Counted from the first letter of the stretch, positions 27,572-36,002 are shown. The stretch is 64,000 bases of DNA from Banduia mediterranea (GCF_031846245.1 NZ_JAVRIC010000007.1:98829-162828); one strand, 5' to 3'. The notes: a model not told the origin generated them from the letters alone. Translations and numbers: made by a program.

Positions 27572-27751
27572 TTAGCGTCCGGAGGCCTCGTCGCACTTCT
27601 CGGGCTGGCCGCCGCAGACGTCGCAGCGGTCGCCGGTCATTGTCGACAGACCGCCGCAACTGCCCTTGATCGGCTTGCCGTGCAGCAAACCGATGGCGAG
27701 CCCGCCGAAAGCCAGTAGTAGAACCGCGAATGTGACGATGAAAGTACCCAT
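27572..27751 (-). CDS. nqrM: NqrM-like small membrane protein (DUF539)
   Basis: A 59-residue protein: one transmembrane helix (TFIVTFAVLLLAFGGLAIGL) followed by KPIKGSCGGLSTMTGDRCDVCGG with four cysteines. This is the (Na+)-NQR maturation protein family, in which NqrM delivers iron to the Cys site between NqrD and NqrE in Vibrio. The NqrM GSCGG motif is exact. No nqr genes are in the window, so either they lie elsewhere or the protein serves another Fe-Cys site. Start ATG at 27751. Confidence 0.75.
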   Translation of the reverse strand: MGTFIVTFAVLLLAFGGLAIGLLHGKPIKGSCGGLSTMTGDRCDVCGGQPEKCDEASGR

Positions 27752-27790
27752 GCGCCTATCTTATCAGGCCACATCGCAGTCGCGCCCAGG

Positions 27791-27820
27791 AAAAAGGCCG
27801 ACCCTTGCGGGGGCCGGCCC
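27791..27820 (-). terminator. intrinsic terminator after the TonB receptor gene
   Basis: On the minus strand GGCCGGCCC and GGGTCGGCC (one G-T pair) form a 9-bp stem with a CCGCAA loop, followed by TTTTT. It starts about 23 bp after the receptor's stop codon at 27843 and separates it from nqrM. Confidence 0.85.
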
Positions 27821-27842
27821 GATGTTTCCGGTCTCCGCTGGC

Positions 27843-30800
27843 TCAGAACTCGTAACGCAAGCCCACGCGGATTTCCCAGAGCGAGGAATCGGTGACGCGG
27901 AACTGCTCGGTGGGCACCGAAAATTCGTTGAACTGATAGCGACCGTCCGACAGCACCTCGGCATCGACGATGTCCAGCATGCGCGGGAACGAGGCTTCGT
28001 ACTGCACGCCCCAATCGTCGTTGATGAGGTTGGTCAGGTTCTTGATGACGATGAAGGCGGAAGTGCGGTCATCCGAGCGCAGGCCCGGCAGCTCCTGCTC
28101 CAGTTTCATGTCTACATTGAACCACCAGTCGCTGTAGAAGTCGTTGCGCGGGACGGTACGGCCGGCGTATTCGGTGAGCCCGTGAGAATCCGCGTAGGCG
28201 AAGAAGGCCACGCTATCGAAGCCATCCCCGAACTCCACGTTCGGGTCGTTCATGCCCGACGGCATGTACAGCAGATAGCGCCCCTGGAACGTCGCATCGC
28301 CCACGGACGAGTTGATGCCACTGGTGAAGGTGTAGCTGTACGGGCGGCCCTCGTTGTAGCTGGAAAACAGGCTGACCTTGGTCAGATAGTCCTTCACGAA
28401 GGCGTGGTCGTACTTCAGCGTCAGCGTGAAACGTGTCGGGATTTCGTAGTTCGAGGTCGCTGGCTTGGGGTTCTCGAAATCGTCTGTCGCCAGGTACGTG
28501 TAGTTGGAATACGCCACCGAGCTGGTCATCGGATTCACGTCTTCGGAACGCGTGTAGGCGTAGCCGAAGCCGACATCAAGGCCGAACTCGAATGACTTGT
28601 TCAACCCAAACGAGAGGATGTGGGACTGGCCGGAATCACCGTCGACATTGGTCAGCACGAAGTCCTGGCTGCGGCCGTTCTTGCTGTCGTAGCGGGTGCG
28701 GCCGTCCGCAGTCTCACCCACGGCCTCGCGAGAGATGTCGCTGATGATCGCGGCGTCCTGCTTGTCGGTGTACAGATAGTCCAGACTGAACGTGAGGCTG
28801 TCGCTGGCGTACAGGATCGCGCCGAGGGCGTACTTCCATTCGGACGGCACGTCGAAATCCGGGTCCAGCGAGTTGACGCCGCCGGCGGAGCCCATGCCCG
28901 CGGCAATGCGGTCATACAGCTCCTGCGGAATATCGTAGACGGGCCGGCCATCGCCTGCGGTCGGAATGTCGAACAAGGAGGTGTCTGCGAAGTCGTCAGC
29001 GAACAGTGAGCTTTCGATCTGAGTGACGCCGTCATTCGAGTAGTTGTTCGAGATCCAGACGTTGGGATTGCCGCCGGAGTACAGGCCGATACCACCATGC
29101 AGCTCGACCATGTCGTTGACGTTCCAGTTGAAGCCCAGGCGGGGCTGCAACAGGCTCATGCCGTCCACGCTCTGCGAATTCGAGAACCCGTAGGCGCTGG
29201 CAAACGCCGGATTTTCGACCGGGTCGTCGCCGGTGGCATACCACTCGTAGCGCAGACCGCCGGTCAGCGTCAGGCCAAGCTCGTCGAAGCGGTACTCGTC
29301 CTGCAGGTAGAGGCTGTTGATGTCGTAGACGAAGTCGGCCGCCGCGTCATCCTTGACGTTGGTGAAGGCCGCGTTCTCGTAGATCACACGATTGGGTGTG
29401 CCGTTGCGGAAGTCGTCGATGCTGCTGAAACGGAACTCGCCTTCCGATTCCTGGATGAACTGGTTGAAGACGTCCAGGCGCTCCAGCTCATAGCCACCGG
29501 TGATCAGATGCTTGCCCAGCAGATACTCCCCCGCCAGCTTCACGTTGTAGGTTTCGTAGCTCAGTTTGTTGGCGTGGCGGGAATCATCGGCGCCCAGATA
29601 GACCGTGGCACGCGAGTCATTGTTGCTCGTCGAAACCTGCACCTCGCCGAAATCCACGCCGCCCAGCGACAACTGCCGGTTCTTGAGCTCCGAATAACCC
29701 GCCTTCAGCTCGGTCGAGAAATTCTCGGTCCAGTCGGAGAACAGCTGCGCGACGTAGGCGTTGAGTTCCGCGCCACGTTCGTAGTAGTGGTTGGAGAACT
29801 CCAACTCATCGGAATCACCATCGGATTCGGCGATGTGGTAGCCGTCGTTATAGTTGTAGGTGAAGGCGGCGCGCTGGGTATCGGTGATGTACCAGTCCAG
29901 TTTGACCAGGAATTTCTCGTCGTCCACCGGAAGGCTCGGTGGCAAGCCGCCCGGGTCGTAGCCGTACAAGGTGTTCGCGATATCCAGAATCTCGTCGTAC
30001 TGCGCCTGCGAGACGCCCAGGACTTCGTTGGCAGCACCCGATCCGACCGGACCGCGCGAGAAGGTATCGGCGCCCTCCAGCTTTTCATAGGAGGCCAGGA
30101 AGAACAGCTTGTTCTTGATGATCGGCCCGCCCACCGTGAAGCCGTAGCGCTTTTCGTCGAAGCTGCCGAGATCGACCGAATCACCTTCGAGGCTGTCACC
30201 GGTCAGGGAATCGTCGGTGTAGTCATAGAACAGCGAACCGTGGAATTCGTTGGTGCCGGATTTGGTCACGGCATTGATATTGCAGGCGCTGAAACCGCCG
30301 TACTGCACATCGAACGGCGCCAGTTCGACCGAAACCTGTTCGATCGCGTCATAGGAGAACGGCATGCGCTCGGTCGGATAGCCATTGCTGTTCAGGCCGA
30401 AATTGTCGTTGAGGCGAACACCATCCACCGTCAGGCTGTTGAAACGCGAGCTGGCACCGGCGCACTGAATTGAATCGGCGAAGGCTTCGTCGATGTAGAT
30501 GCGCGGATCGGTGCGGATCGCGTCCTTGATGTCACGATTCACCGTCGGTGCGCTTTCGAGATCGGCGAGCCCGAAGCTCGCCGACGGACCGATCGCCGTA
30601 TTGGGCGCAGTGACGGCCTTGCCCACCACAATGACCTGTTCCAGAGCAACCGGTGCACCGATGGTGAGTTCCAGGCTGTAGCTGTCACCGAGCACCAGAT
30701 AAATGTCCTCGGAACTGACATCGCCCTGCGAAGAGGACACCTGAACGCTGTACGGGCCACCGACCCGCAGGCCGCCCGCATTGAAACCGCCGCCGGGGCC

Positions 30801-30998
30801 GGTCTGCAAGGTATTGCTGGTTCCGGTTCGTCGATCGGAAATGACGACTTTCGCCCCGGAAACGCCCTGACCGTCGGCATCGACGATGCGGCCACGAATG
30901 GCCGAGGTGGTGTCCTGTGCGTGGACCGGCTGCACAGCGAGAGCAAACAGCCCCCATGCGGCCAGCAGCAGTGGTTTGAGCCAGCGGTTAACAGCCAT
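27843..30998 (-). CDS. Oar-like TonB-dependent outer-membrane receptor
   Basis: A 1051-residue outer-membrane protein. Signal peptide (to VQPVHAQ, about 28), then a carboxypeptidase-regulatory-like Ig fold (AIRGRIVDADGQGVSGAKV), a plug domain with NRDIKDAIRTDPRIYIDEAF and FNSLTVDGVRLNDNFGLNSN, and a large beta-barrel ending in Phe (GLRYEF) for BAM recognition. The architecture is that of Oar-type receptors, first known from Myxococcus and common in Xanthomonadales, thought to import or export large substrates such as peptides. Two Cys (QCAGAS, SACNIN) lie in the plug. The ATG at 30998 has the very G-rich site TGGGGAA (31003-31009). Confidence 0.9.
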   Translation of the reverse strand: MAVNRWLKPLLLAAWGLFALAVQPVHAQDTTSAIRGRIVDADGQGVSGAKVVISDRRTGTSNTLQTGPGGGFNAGGLRVGGPYSVQVSSSQGDVSSEDIYLVLGDSYSLELTIGAPVALEQVIVVGKAVTAPNTAIGPSASFGLADLESAPTVNRDIKDAIRTDPRIYIDEAFADSIQCAGASSRFNSLTVDGVRLNDNFGLNSNGYPTERMPFSYDAIEQVSVELAPFDVQYGGFSACNINAVTKSGTNEFHGSLFYDYTDDSLTGDSLEGDSVDLGSFDEKRYGFTVGGPIIKNKLFFLASYEKLEGADTFSRGPVGSGAANEVLGVSQAQYDEILDIANTLYGYDPGGLPPSLPVDDEKFLVKLDWYITDTQRAAFTYNYNDGYHIAESDGDSDELEFSNHYYERGAELNAYVAQLFSDWTENFSTELKAGYSELKNRQLSLGGVDFGEVQVSTSNNDSRATVYLGADDSRHANKLSYETYNVKLAGEYLLGKHLITGGYELERLDVFNQFIQESEGEFRFSSIDDFRNGTPNRVIYENAAFTNVKDDAAADFVYDINSLYLQDEYRFDELGLTLTGGLRYEWYATGDDPVENPAFASAYGFSNSQSVDGMSLLQPRLGFNWNVNDMVELHGGIGLYSGGNPNVWISNNYSNDGVTQIESSLFADDFADTSLFDIPTAGDGRPVYDIPQELYDRIAAGMGSAGGVNSLDPDFDVPSEWKYALGAILYASDSLTFSLDYLYTDKQDAAIISDISREAVGETADGRTRYDSKNGRSQDFVLTNVDGDSGQSHILSFGLNKSFEFGLDVGFGYAYTRSEDVNPMTSSVAYSNYTYLATDDFENPKPATSNYEIPTRFTLTLKYDHAFVKDYLTKVSLFSSYNEGRPYSYTFTSGINSSVGDATFQGRYLLYMPSGMNDPNVEFGDGFDSVAFFAYADSHGLTEYAGRTVPRNDFYSDWWFNVDMKLEQELPGLRSDDRTSAFIVIKNLTNLINDDWGVQYEASFPRMLDIVDAEVLSDGRYQFNEFSVPTEQFRVTDSSLWEIRVGLRYEF

Positions 30999-31002
30999 GT
31001 TG

Positions 31003-31009
31003 TTCCCCA
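31003..31009 (-). promoter_or_regulatory. Shine-Dalgarno of the Oar-like receptor; possible sRNA target
   Basis: TGGGGAA lies 4 nt before the start codon at 30998. It is the exact complement of TTCCCCA, which forms most of the third hairpin loop of the nearest sRNA (31289-31295). Pairing would block initiation. The complement is 7 nt, so chance agreement cannot be excluded. Confidence 0.5.
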
Positions 31010-31239
31010 GTTTTATGCGACGCGTTTTATTTCGGGCCAAGGAGCCAATGCACCTGTGAGCGAATGCGATGCACCAATACGAGGCCTTTGACCGTCTGGC
31101 GCGAGAGGATAGCCACGCCTCGTAACCTCGGGATTACGAGTCGATGAAGCTTTCGAGAAAACGGCGCAAGCGCGAATCCCGATATCTTCATCTGCCGGCC
31201 TCATCCGCGACCGCGACGAAACTCGACAGAAACGCAGGC

Positions 31240-31279
31240 AAAAAGAGTGCCCACGGTCCGGGGGAAGACCGCAGGCACT
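31240..31279 (-). terminator. intrinsic terminator of sRNA unit 1
   Basis: AGTGCC and GACCG-type arms pair with GGCACT and CGGTC around a C-rich loop, with a one-base bulge on each side, followed on the minus strand by CTTTTT. Confidence 0.8.
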
Positions 31280-31350
31280 GGACCGGCTTGGGGAAACCGG
31301 AGTTTCCGCCCAGGGAGGGAGGCGGAAGAACGACACGAGATGTCGTTCGC
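31240..31350 (-). ncRNA. sRNA unit 1 of three, C-rich loops (sX13/ErsA-like position)
   Basis: Predicted 111-nt RNA, 5' end near the G at 31350, 3' end at the T-run 31240-31244. Folding by eye: hairpin 1 GAACGACA/TGTCGTTC; hairpin 2 TTCCGCC/GGCGGAA with loop TCCCTCCCTG; hairpin 3 CCGG/CCGG with loop TTTCCCCAAG; a long terminator stem with loop CTTCCCCCG followed by CTCTTTTT. No open reading frame is conserved with units 2 and 3; the stem pairing and the C-runs in loops are. Loops of this type pair with G-rich ribosome-binding sites in Xanthomonas sX13, from memory. Confidence 0.72.
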
Positions 31351-31354
31351 AGAA

Positions 31355-31382
31355 TCAGACCAGGGTGTTCCAGGAAAGTTCC
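31355..31382 (-). promoter_or_regulatory. sigma-E-type promoter of sRNA unit 1
   Basis: GGAACTT (31376-31382) and TCTGA (31355-31359) are separated by 16 bp, exactly the RpoE consensus known from E. coli. It places the start at about 31349-31350, right at the first hairpin. Confidence 0.75.
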
Positions 31383-31566
31383 GGCATTCGAAAATAAATT
31401 TCGACCCGGTGCCGGAGCGGTGCAGTAAAGTCGACCGTCACTCCGCGGCCGACGACCGAGCGCTGCATGGATTCGGGGCCCAGCCTGCGGCTGGTCCGGA
31501 ACGACCGGAAGCTGAGGAGATCGACCGGAAACCCGGAACGATGCTGATCTCGCCCGGCCCGCCGAC

Positions 31567-31604
31567 AAAAAAATGCCCAACGGCTCGGGGGAGGGCCGTC
31601 GGGC
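31567..31604 (-). terminator. intrinsic terminator of sRNA unit 2
   Basis: An 11-bp GC-rich stem with a C-rich loop is followed on the minus strand by ATTTTTTT (31567-31574). Confidence 0.85.
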
Positions 31605-31680
31605 AAGAGTTCCGGCTTGGGGGGATGCCGGGTCCGCCCAGGGAGTGGGGGCGGATGAGTGCCAGGGAGTGAACACTCGC
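31567..31680 (-). ncRNA. sRNA unit 2 of three, C-rich loops
   Basis: Predicted 114-nt RNA from the G at 31680 to the seven-T tail at 31567-31573. Hairpin 1 GAGTG/CACTC with loop TTCACTCCCTGG; hairpin 2 TCCGCCC/GGGCGGA with loop CCACTCCCT; hairpin 3 CCGGC/GCCGG with loop ATCCCCCCAA; terminator stem TGCCCGACGGC/GCCGTTGGGCA with loop CTCCCCCGA. The arrangement matches units 1 and 3 hairpin for hairpin, while the stem sequences differ by paired changes, which is strong evidence that the structure is selected. It carries the longest C-run in hairpin 3. Confidence 0.75.
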
Positions 31681-31684
31681 AATA

Positions 31685-31713
31685 TCCGACCGCGCTGTTC
31701 CGAGTTTTGTTCC
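31685..31713 (-). promoter_or_regulatory. sigma-E-type promoter of sRNA unit 2
   Basis: GGAACAA (31707-31713) and TCGGA (31685-31689) are 17 bp apart. The -10 has one change from TCTGA, so this promoter is probably weaker than that of unit 1. Confidence 0.6.
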
Positions 31714-31807
31714 GTAAAAATTGCGCGCGCCCGAAGATCGTTCGCAAATCCCTGATTTCAAAAAGATCAAAAGCTTGATTTATTTCAACGCCAGCGCAAT
31801 CGATCCG

Positions 31808-31848
31808 AAAAAGAAAACGCCCGATGGCTCGGGGTCAGCCATCGGGCG
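31808..31848 (-). terminator. intrinsic terminator of sRNA unit 3
   Basis: A perfect 12-bp stem with a 7-nt loop containing CCCC, followed on the minus strand by TTTTCTTTTT. Confidence 0.9.
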
Positions 31849-31921
31849 ATGTGTCCGGCTTGGGGTGCCGGTTTTCCGCCCAGGGAGTGGAAGCGGAAAA
31901 AGCGCCAAGAGAGCAACGCTC
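31808..31921 (-). ncRNA. sRNA unit 3 of three, C-rich loops
   Basis: Predicted 114-nt RNA from the G at 31921 to the T-rich tail at 31808. Hairpin 1 GAGCG/CGCTT with loop TTGCTCTCTTGG; hairpin 2 TTTTCCGC/GCGGAAAA with loop TTCCACTCCCTGG; hairpin 3 CCGGC/GCCGG with loop ACCCCAA; terminator stem CGCCCGATGGCT/AGCCATCGGGCG with loop GACCCCG and tail TTTTCTTTTT. It is the copy closest to polA, whose stop is 77 bp upstream. Position downstream of polA is where Spot 42 (E. coli), ErsA (Pseudomonas) and sX13 (Xanthomonas) reside, as I recall. Confidence 0.75.
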
Positions 31922-31927
31922 AAGGGA

Positions 31928-31956
31928 TCAGACCCTGCCCCCCGACGTTTGGTTCC
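31928..31956 (-). promoter_or_regulatory. sigma-E-type promoter of sRNA unit 3
   Basis: GGAACCA (31950-31956) and TCTGA (31928-31932) are 17 bp apart. Same arrangement as units 1 and 2. The -35 ends in CA instead of TT. Confidence 0.65.
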
Positions 31957-31997
31957 CGTACACCGTCCAGAACGATTTCGAATAAATCCTGCGGAGA

Positions 31998-34751
31998 TTA
32001 TTCCGGATCGTCGAGGCTGCTGGCGTGACCTTGCGCCTCGTGCGCTTGGTCCCAGTTGAACCCCGTGCCCCAATCGGCCACCAGCGGAACAGTCAGGGCG
32101 TGCACCCGACACATGCGCTGGGCGACGCCTTCCGCATGCGCGGCAATCGCGGCGGCCGGCCCTTCGAACACCAGTTCGTCGTGCACTTGCATGATCATGC
32201 TCAGCGGAACCCGCTCGGCACTCAGCCAGCGGTCGATATCGATCATCGTCAATTTGATCAAGTCGGCCGCAGTACCCTGCAGCGGCGCGTTGATCGCGGT
32301 GCGCTCGGCGTACTGACGCAGTCCCTGGTTGCGGGAGCGGATATTGGGAAGATACAGGCGTCGACCGAACAGGGTCTCGACATAGCCTTGTTCCCTGGCC
32401 TGGGCGCGGGACTCATCCATGTAGCGTTTCACGCCGGGATAGCGCGCAAAGAAGGTGTCGATGTAGCGCTGCGCGTCAGCACGCGCGATGCCGAGCTGGC
32501 GCGCCAGCCCAAAGGCGGACATGCCGTAGATCAAACCGAAGTTGATCGCCTTGGCGGCGCGGCGCTGGTCCGGCTCCACGGCATCCAGCGCCAGGCCGAA
32601 CACTTCGGCGGCGGTCGCCCGGTGCACATCCTGGCCTTTGCGGAAGGCGTCGCGCAGGCGTTCATCTTCGGACAGGTGCGCCATCAGCCGCAGTTCGATC
32701 TGCGAGTAGTCGATCGAGAGCAGGCGTTGGCCGTCCTCGGCGATGAAGGCCTGGCGGATGCGCCGCCCTTCCAGGTTGCGGATCGGGATGTTCTGCAGAT
32801 TGGGATCGGACGAGGACAAACGCCCGGTCGCCGCCACCGCCTGATGGTAGGAGGTGTGAATGCGCCCGGTGACCGGATTGATCTGCTTCGGCAAGGCATC
32901 GGTATAGGTGCCGCGCAGCTTCGACATTCCGCGCCATTCGAGGATCAATCGCGGCAGTTCGTGCTCGTTCGCGAGCTGATCGAGCACGTCCTCAGCAGTG
33001 GAGGGCTGTCCCTTGGGGGTGCGCCCCAACACCGGCAATTGCAGCTTGTCGTAGAGAATGGTCTGCAGCTGCGCCGGCGAACCCAGATTGAACTCGGTGC
33101 CTGCGGCCTTCCAGGCCTGTGCCTGCAATTCGCTCATGCGGTCGCCGAACTCGGCGCTGATGCGGGCCAGCAAGGCAGTGTCGATCTTGACGCCGGCACG
33201 CTCCATCCGCGCCAGCACCGGCACCAGCGGCATCTCGATGTCATGAAACACCGAAGGCAGCGATCCGATCTTCCGAAGCTGCGGATACAAGGCCTGATGC
33301 AGCCGCAGGGTGATGTCCGCATCCTCGGCCGCGTATTCGGTGGCCTTGTCGAGCGCCACCTGATTGAACCTGAGCTGGCCCTTGCCCTTGCCGGCGACGT
33401 CGGTGAATGAAATCGTCTTGTGGCCAAGGTGCTGCTGGGCCATGGAATCCATGTCGTGTCGCCAGTTGGCGGCGTCGAGCACATAGGACTCCAGCATGGT
33501 GTCGTAGCCGATCCCGGCGACCTCGATTCCGTAGCGCGCCAGCACATTGACGTCGTACTTGAGATGCTGGCCCAGCTTGGGTTTGCCGGGGTCTTCAAGC
33601 ATCGGCTTGACTGCAGCGACGACCTCACCGAGCGGCAACTGCTGCGGCGCGCCAAGATAATCGTGCGTCAAAGGCACATACCAGGCTTCGCCCGGCTTGG
33701 TCGCGAACGACAGCCCGACCAATCCGGCGCGCATCGCATCAAGGGCATCGGTTTCGGTGTCGAAGCAGATCAGCTCGGCGCTGGCGAGCGCTTCGCACAG
33801 TTCGCGGAGCTGCTCGCGTGTCGCCACCATGCGGTAATCGACCGGCGCCGCTGCGCTGGCCACCGGTTCCGGCGCGGGCACCGCGCCGCCGCGGTCGCTC
33901 AGCTCTTCCAGCCAGCGCGTGAATCCCATGCGCTGATAGAACTCGGCGAGCTTGGCGTCGTCGGCCTTGCCCGGCTGCAGTGCGTCCAGTTCCAGCGGCA
34001 GCGGGATATCGGTGCGGATCGTCGCCAGATCGCGCGACAGCGGCAGCACGTTCAGCGCGGCGCGCAGTTTCTCGCCGATCTTGCCCTTGATCTCGTCGGC
34101 ATGGGCGACCAGCGCATCCAGCGACCCGTATTCATTGAGCCATTTGGCCGCGGTCTTGGGGCCGCAGCCGGGCACGCCGGGGATGTTGTCGCTGGCATCA
34201 CCCACCAGCGCCAGATAATCGACGATGCACTCCGGCGGCACGCCGAAACGCTCGATCACCGCTTCGCGGTCCAAGCTGCGGTTCTTCATGGTGTCCAGCA
34301 GCTTGATCTGTGGCGATACCAGCTGCGCCAGATCCTTGTCGCCGGTGACGATCACCACCTCCTCGCCAGCCGCCACCGCCTTCATCGCCAGGGTTCCGAT
34401 CACGTCGTCGGCTTCGATCCCGTCGATCTGCAGGACCGGCATCGCCATCGCCTCGAGCAATTCGCGAATCGCCGGAAACTGAATGCTCAGATCTTCGGGC
34501 GTCGCGTCCCGCGTGGCCTTGTACTCGGCGTATATCTCATGCCGGAAGGTCTTGCCGCGCGGATCGAACACCACGGCGATGCGCCGCGGCGAATAGTCCT
34601 TGTACAAGCGGCGCAGCATGTTGCCGAGGCCGTAGATCGCGCCGGTCGGCTGCCCTTGCGCGTTGGCGAGCGGCGGCAGCGCGTGAAACGCACGATACAA
34701 CCAGTTCGATCCGTCGATCAGGATCAGCGGTTTGGTGGCGGGCTCGCTCAC
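31998..34751 (-). CDS. polA: DNA polymerase I
   Basis: A 917-residue family A polymerase. The N-terminal 5'-3' exonuclease domain (LILIDGSNWLYRAFHAL; GIEADDVIGTLA; VTGDKDLAQLV; GDASDNIPGVPGCGPKTA) occupies about 1-290. The 3'-5' proofreading domain keeps its acidic residues (CFDTETDALDAM, about 335; YAAEDADITLRLH, about 495). Polymerase motifs are LLSIDYSQIELRLM (A), RAAKAINFGLIYGMSAFGL (B) and MIMQVHDELVFE (C). All three activities should work. It overlaps the lysA stop by four bases. Role: gap filling in repair and removal of RNA primers. Confidence 0.97.
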   Translation of the reverse strand: MSEPATKPLILIDGSNWLYRAFHALPPLANAQGQPTGAIYGLGNMLRRLYKDYSPRRIAVVFDPRGKTFRHEIYAEYKATRDATPEDLSIQFPAIRELLEAMAMPVLQIDGIEADDVIGTLAMKAVAAGEEVVIVTGDKDLAQLVSPQIKLLDTMKNRSLDREAVIERFGVPPECIVDYLALVGDASDNIPGVPGCGPKTAAKWLNEYGSLDALVAHADEIKGKIGEKLRAALNVLPLSRDLATIRTDIPLPLELDALQPGKADDAKLAEFYQRMGFTRWLEELSDRGGAVPAPEPVASAAAPVDYRMVATREQLRELCEALASAELICFDTETDALDAMRAGLVGLSFATKPGEAWYVPLTHDYLGAPQQLPLGEVVAAVKPMLEDPGKPKLGQHLKYDVNVLARYGIEVAGIGYDTMLESYVLDAANWRHDMDSMAQQHLGHKTISFTDVAGKGKGQLRFNQVALDKATEYAAEDADITLRLHQALYPQLRKIGSLPSVFHDIEMPLVPVLARMERAGVKIDTALLARISAEFGDRMSELQAQAWKAAGTEFNLGSPAQLQTILYDKLQLPVLGRTPKGQPSTAEDVLDQLANEHELPRLILEWRGMSKLRGTYTDALPKQINPVTGRIHTSYHQAVAATGRLSSSDPNLQNIPIRNLEGRRIRQAFIAEDGQRLLSIDYSQIELRLMAHLSEDERLRDAFRKGQDVHRATAAEVFGLALDAVEPDQRRAAKAINFGLIYGMSAFGLARQLGIARADAQRYIDTFFARYPGVKRYMDESRAQAREQGYVETLFGRRLYLPNIRSRNQGLRQYAERTAINAPLQGTAADLIKLTMIDIDRWLSAERVPLSMIMQVHDELVFEGPAAAIAAHAEGVAQRMCRVHALTVPLVADWGTGFNWDQAHEAQGHASSLDDPE

Positions 34752-35998
34752 AAGGGCAGCATCGCCTCTCCGCGCACCAGATCGTCATAGGACTCGCGGG
34801 CGCGCACCAGATGAACCGCGGTTCCGTCGACCACGATCTCGGCCGCACGCGGCCGACTGTTGTAGTTGGAGGCCATGGTGAAGCCGTAGGCGCCGGCCGT
34901 GCGCACCGCCAGCAGATCGCCGGGCGATACCGCCAGTTCGCGGTCATGTCCCAGCCAGTCTCCGGATTCGCAGACCGGGCCGACCACATCATAGGTTCGC
35001 GTTTCCAGGTCGCTGCGCTGACGCACCGGCACGATCGCCTGCCAGGCGTCGTAGAGCGCCGGCCGGATCAGATCGTTCATCGCTGCGTCGACGATGCAGA
35101 AATGCTTGTCGCCGGCGGGCTTGAGGTATTCCACACGCGTCAGCAGCACGCCGGCGTTGCCGGCGATGGCGCGGCCCGGCTCCATCATCACTTCCAGGCC
35201 GGTGGCTTCCAGCTTGGGCCGGATCGCGGCGACCAGCGCAGCCGGGTCCGGCGGGTTCTCGTCGCGATAGCGCACACCGAGACCGCCTCCCACGTCGATA
35301 TGACGCAGCGTGATGCCCTGCGCCTTGAGGCGCTCGACCAAGGCCAGCAGACGGTCCAGCGCATCCATAAACGGGGAAAGATCGAGCAGCTGCGAGCCGA
35401 TATGACAACCGATGCCGACCACCGTGATACCCGGCATCTCGCTGGCCTCCCGGTAGAGCCGCTCGGCGGTGGCGATGTCCACACCGAACTTGTTCTCCTT
35501 GAGTCCGGTGGAAATATAGGGATGGGTCCTGGGATCGACGTCCGGATTGACACGGAACGACACCGGCGCGCGCTTGTTCATCGCCACCGCCACGCGGTTG
35601 AGCCGCTCCAGCTCCGCTTCGGATTCCACGTTGAAACAGCGGATGCCGACCGTCAGCGCCTGGCGCATCTCGGTTTCGGTCTTGCCGACACCCGAAAACA
35701 CGATGCGCCGCGCCGGCGCCCCGGCTCGCATGACGCGATCCAGTTCGCCACCGGAAACGATGTCGAAACCGGCATCGAGCCGTTCCAGTATCTGCAGCAC
35801 GGCCAGATTGGAATTGGCCTTGACGGCATAGCAGACCAGGTGCGGCATTCCCGTCAGCGCCTGATCGAAGGCCTGAAAATGCCGGCTCAGGGTGGCGCGG
35901 GAGTAGACGAACGTGGGCGTGCCGTGGACACGCGCAATCTCGCTCAGGCTGACGTCCTCGGCGCACAGCGTGCCGTCGCGGTATTCGAAATGATCCAC
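34748..35998 (-). CDS. lysA: diaminopimelate decarboxylase
   Basis: A 416-residue fold-III PLP enzyme that makes L-lysine from meso-diaminopimelate. PLP-Lys in CYAVKANSNLAVLQIL near residue 54; HIGSQLLDLSPF; glycine-rich HIDVGGGLGVRY; MEPGRAIAGNAG; and GPVCESGDWLG with the cross-subunit active-site Cys. Translation starts at a GTG (35998) with AAGGA about 8 nt upstream; no ATG fits. It follows lptM by 4 bp and overlaps polA (ATGA at 34748-34751), so lptM-lysA-polA form one coupled unit. Confidence 0.94.
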   Translation of the reverse strand: MDHFEYRDGTLCAEDVSLSEIARVHGTPTFVYSRATLSRHFQAFDQALTGMPHLVCYAVKANSNLAVLQILERLDAGFDIVSGGELDRVMRAGAPARRIVFSGVGKTETEMRQALTVGIRCFNVESEAELERLNRVAVAMNKRAPVSFRVNPDVDPRTHPYISTGLKENKFGVDIATAERLYREASEMPGITVVGIGCHIGSQLLDLSPFMDALDRLLALVERLKAQGITLRHIDVGGGLGVRYRDENPPDPAALVAAIRPKLEATGLEVMMEPGRAIAGNAGVLLTRVEYLKPAGDKHFCIVDAAMNDLIRPALYDAWQAIVPVRQRSDLETRTYDVVGPVCESGDWLGHDRELAVSPGDLLAVRTAGAYGFTMASNYNSRPRAAEIVVDGTAVHLVRARESYDDLVRGEAMLPL

Positions 35999-36002
35999 AG
36001 GC

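Noticed and set aside
27637..28014. Possible gene overlapping the nqrM-like gene and the TonB receptor end
   Set aside because: No domain or codon signature; it crosses a terminator hairpin and the end of a well-supported gene.
31041..31770. Open frames across the space between the TonB receptor and polA
   Set aside because: They run through terminators and show no protein similarity; the units conserve paired stems, not codons.
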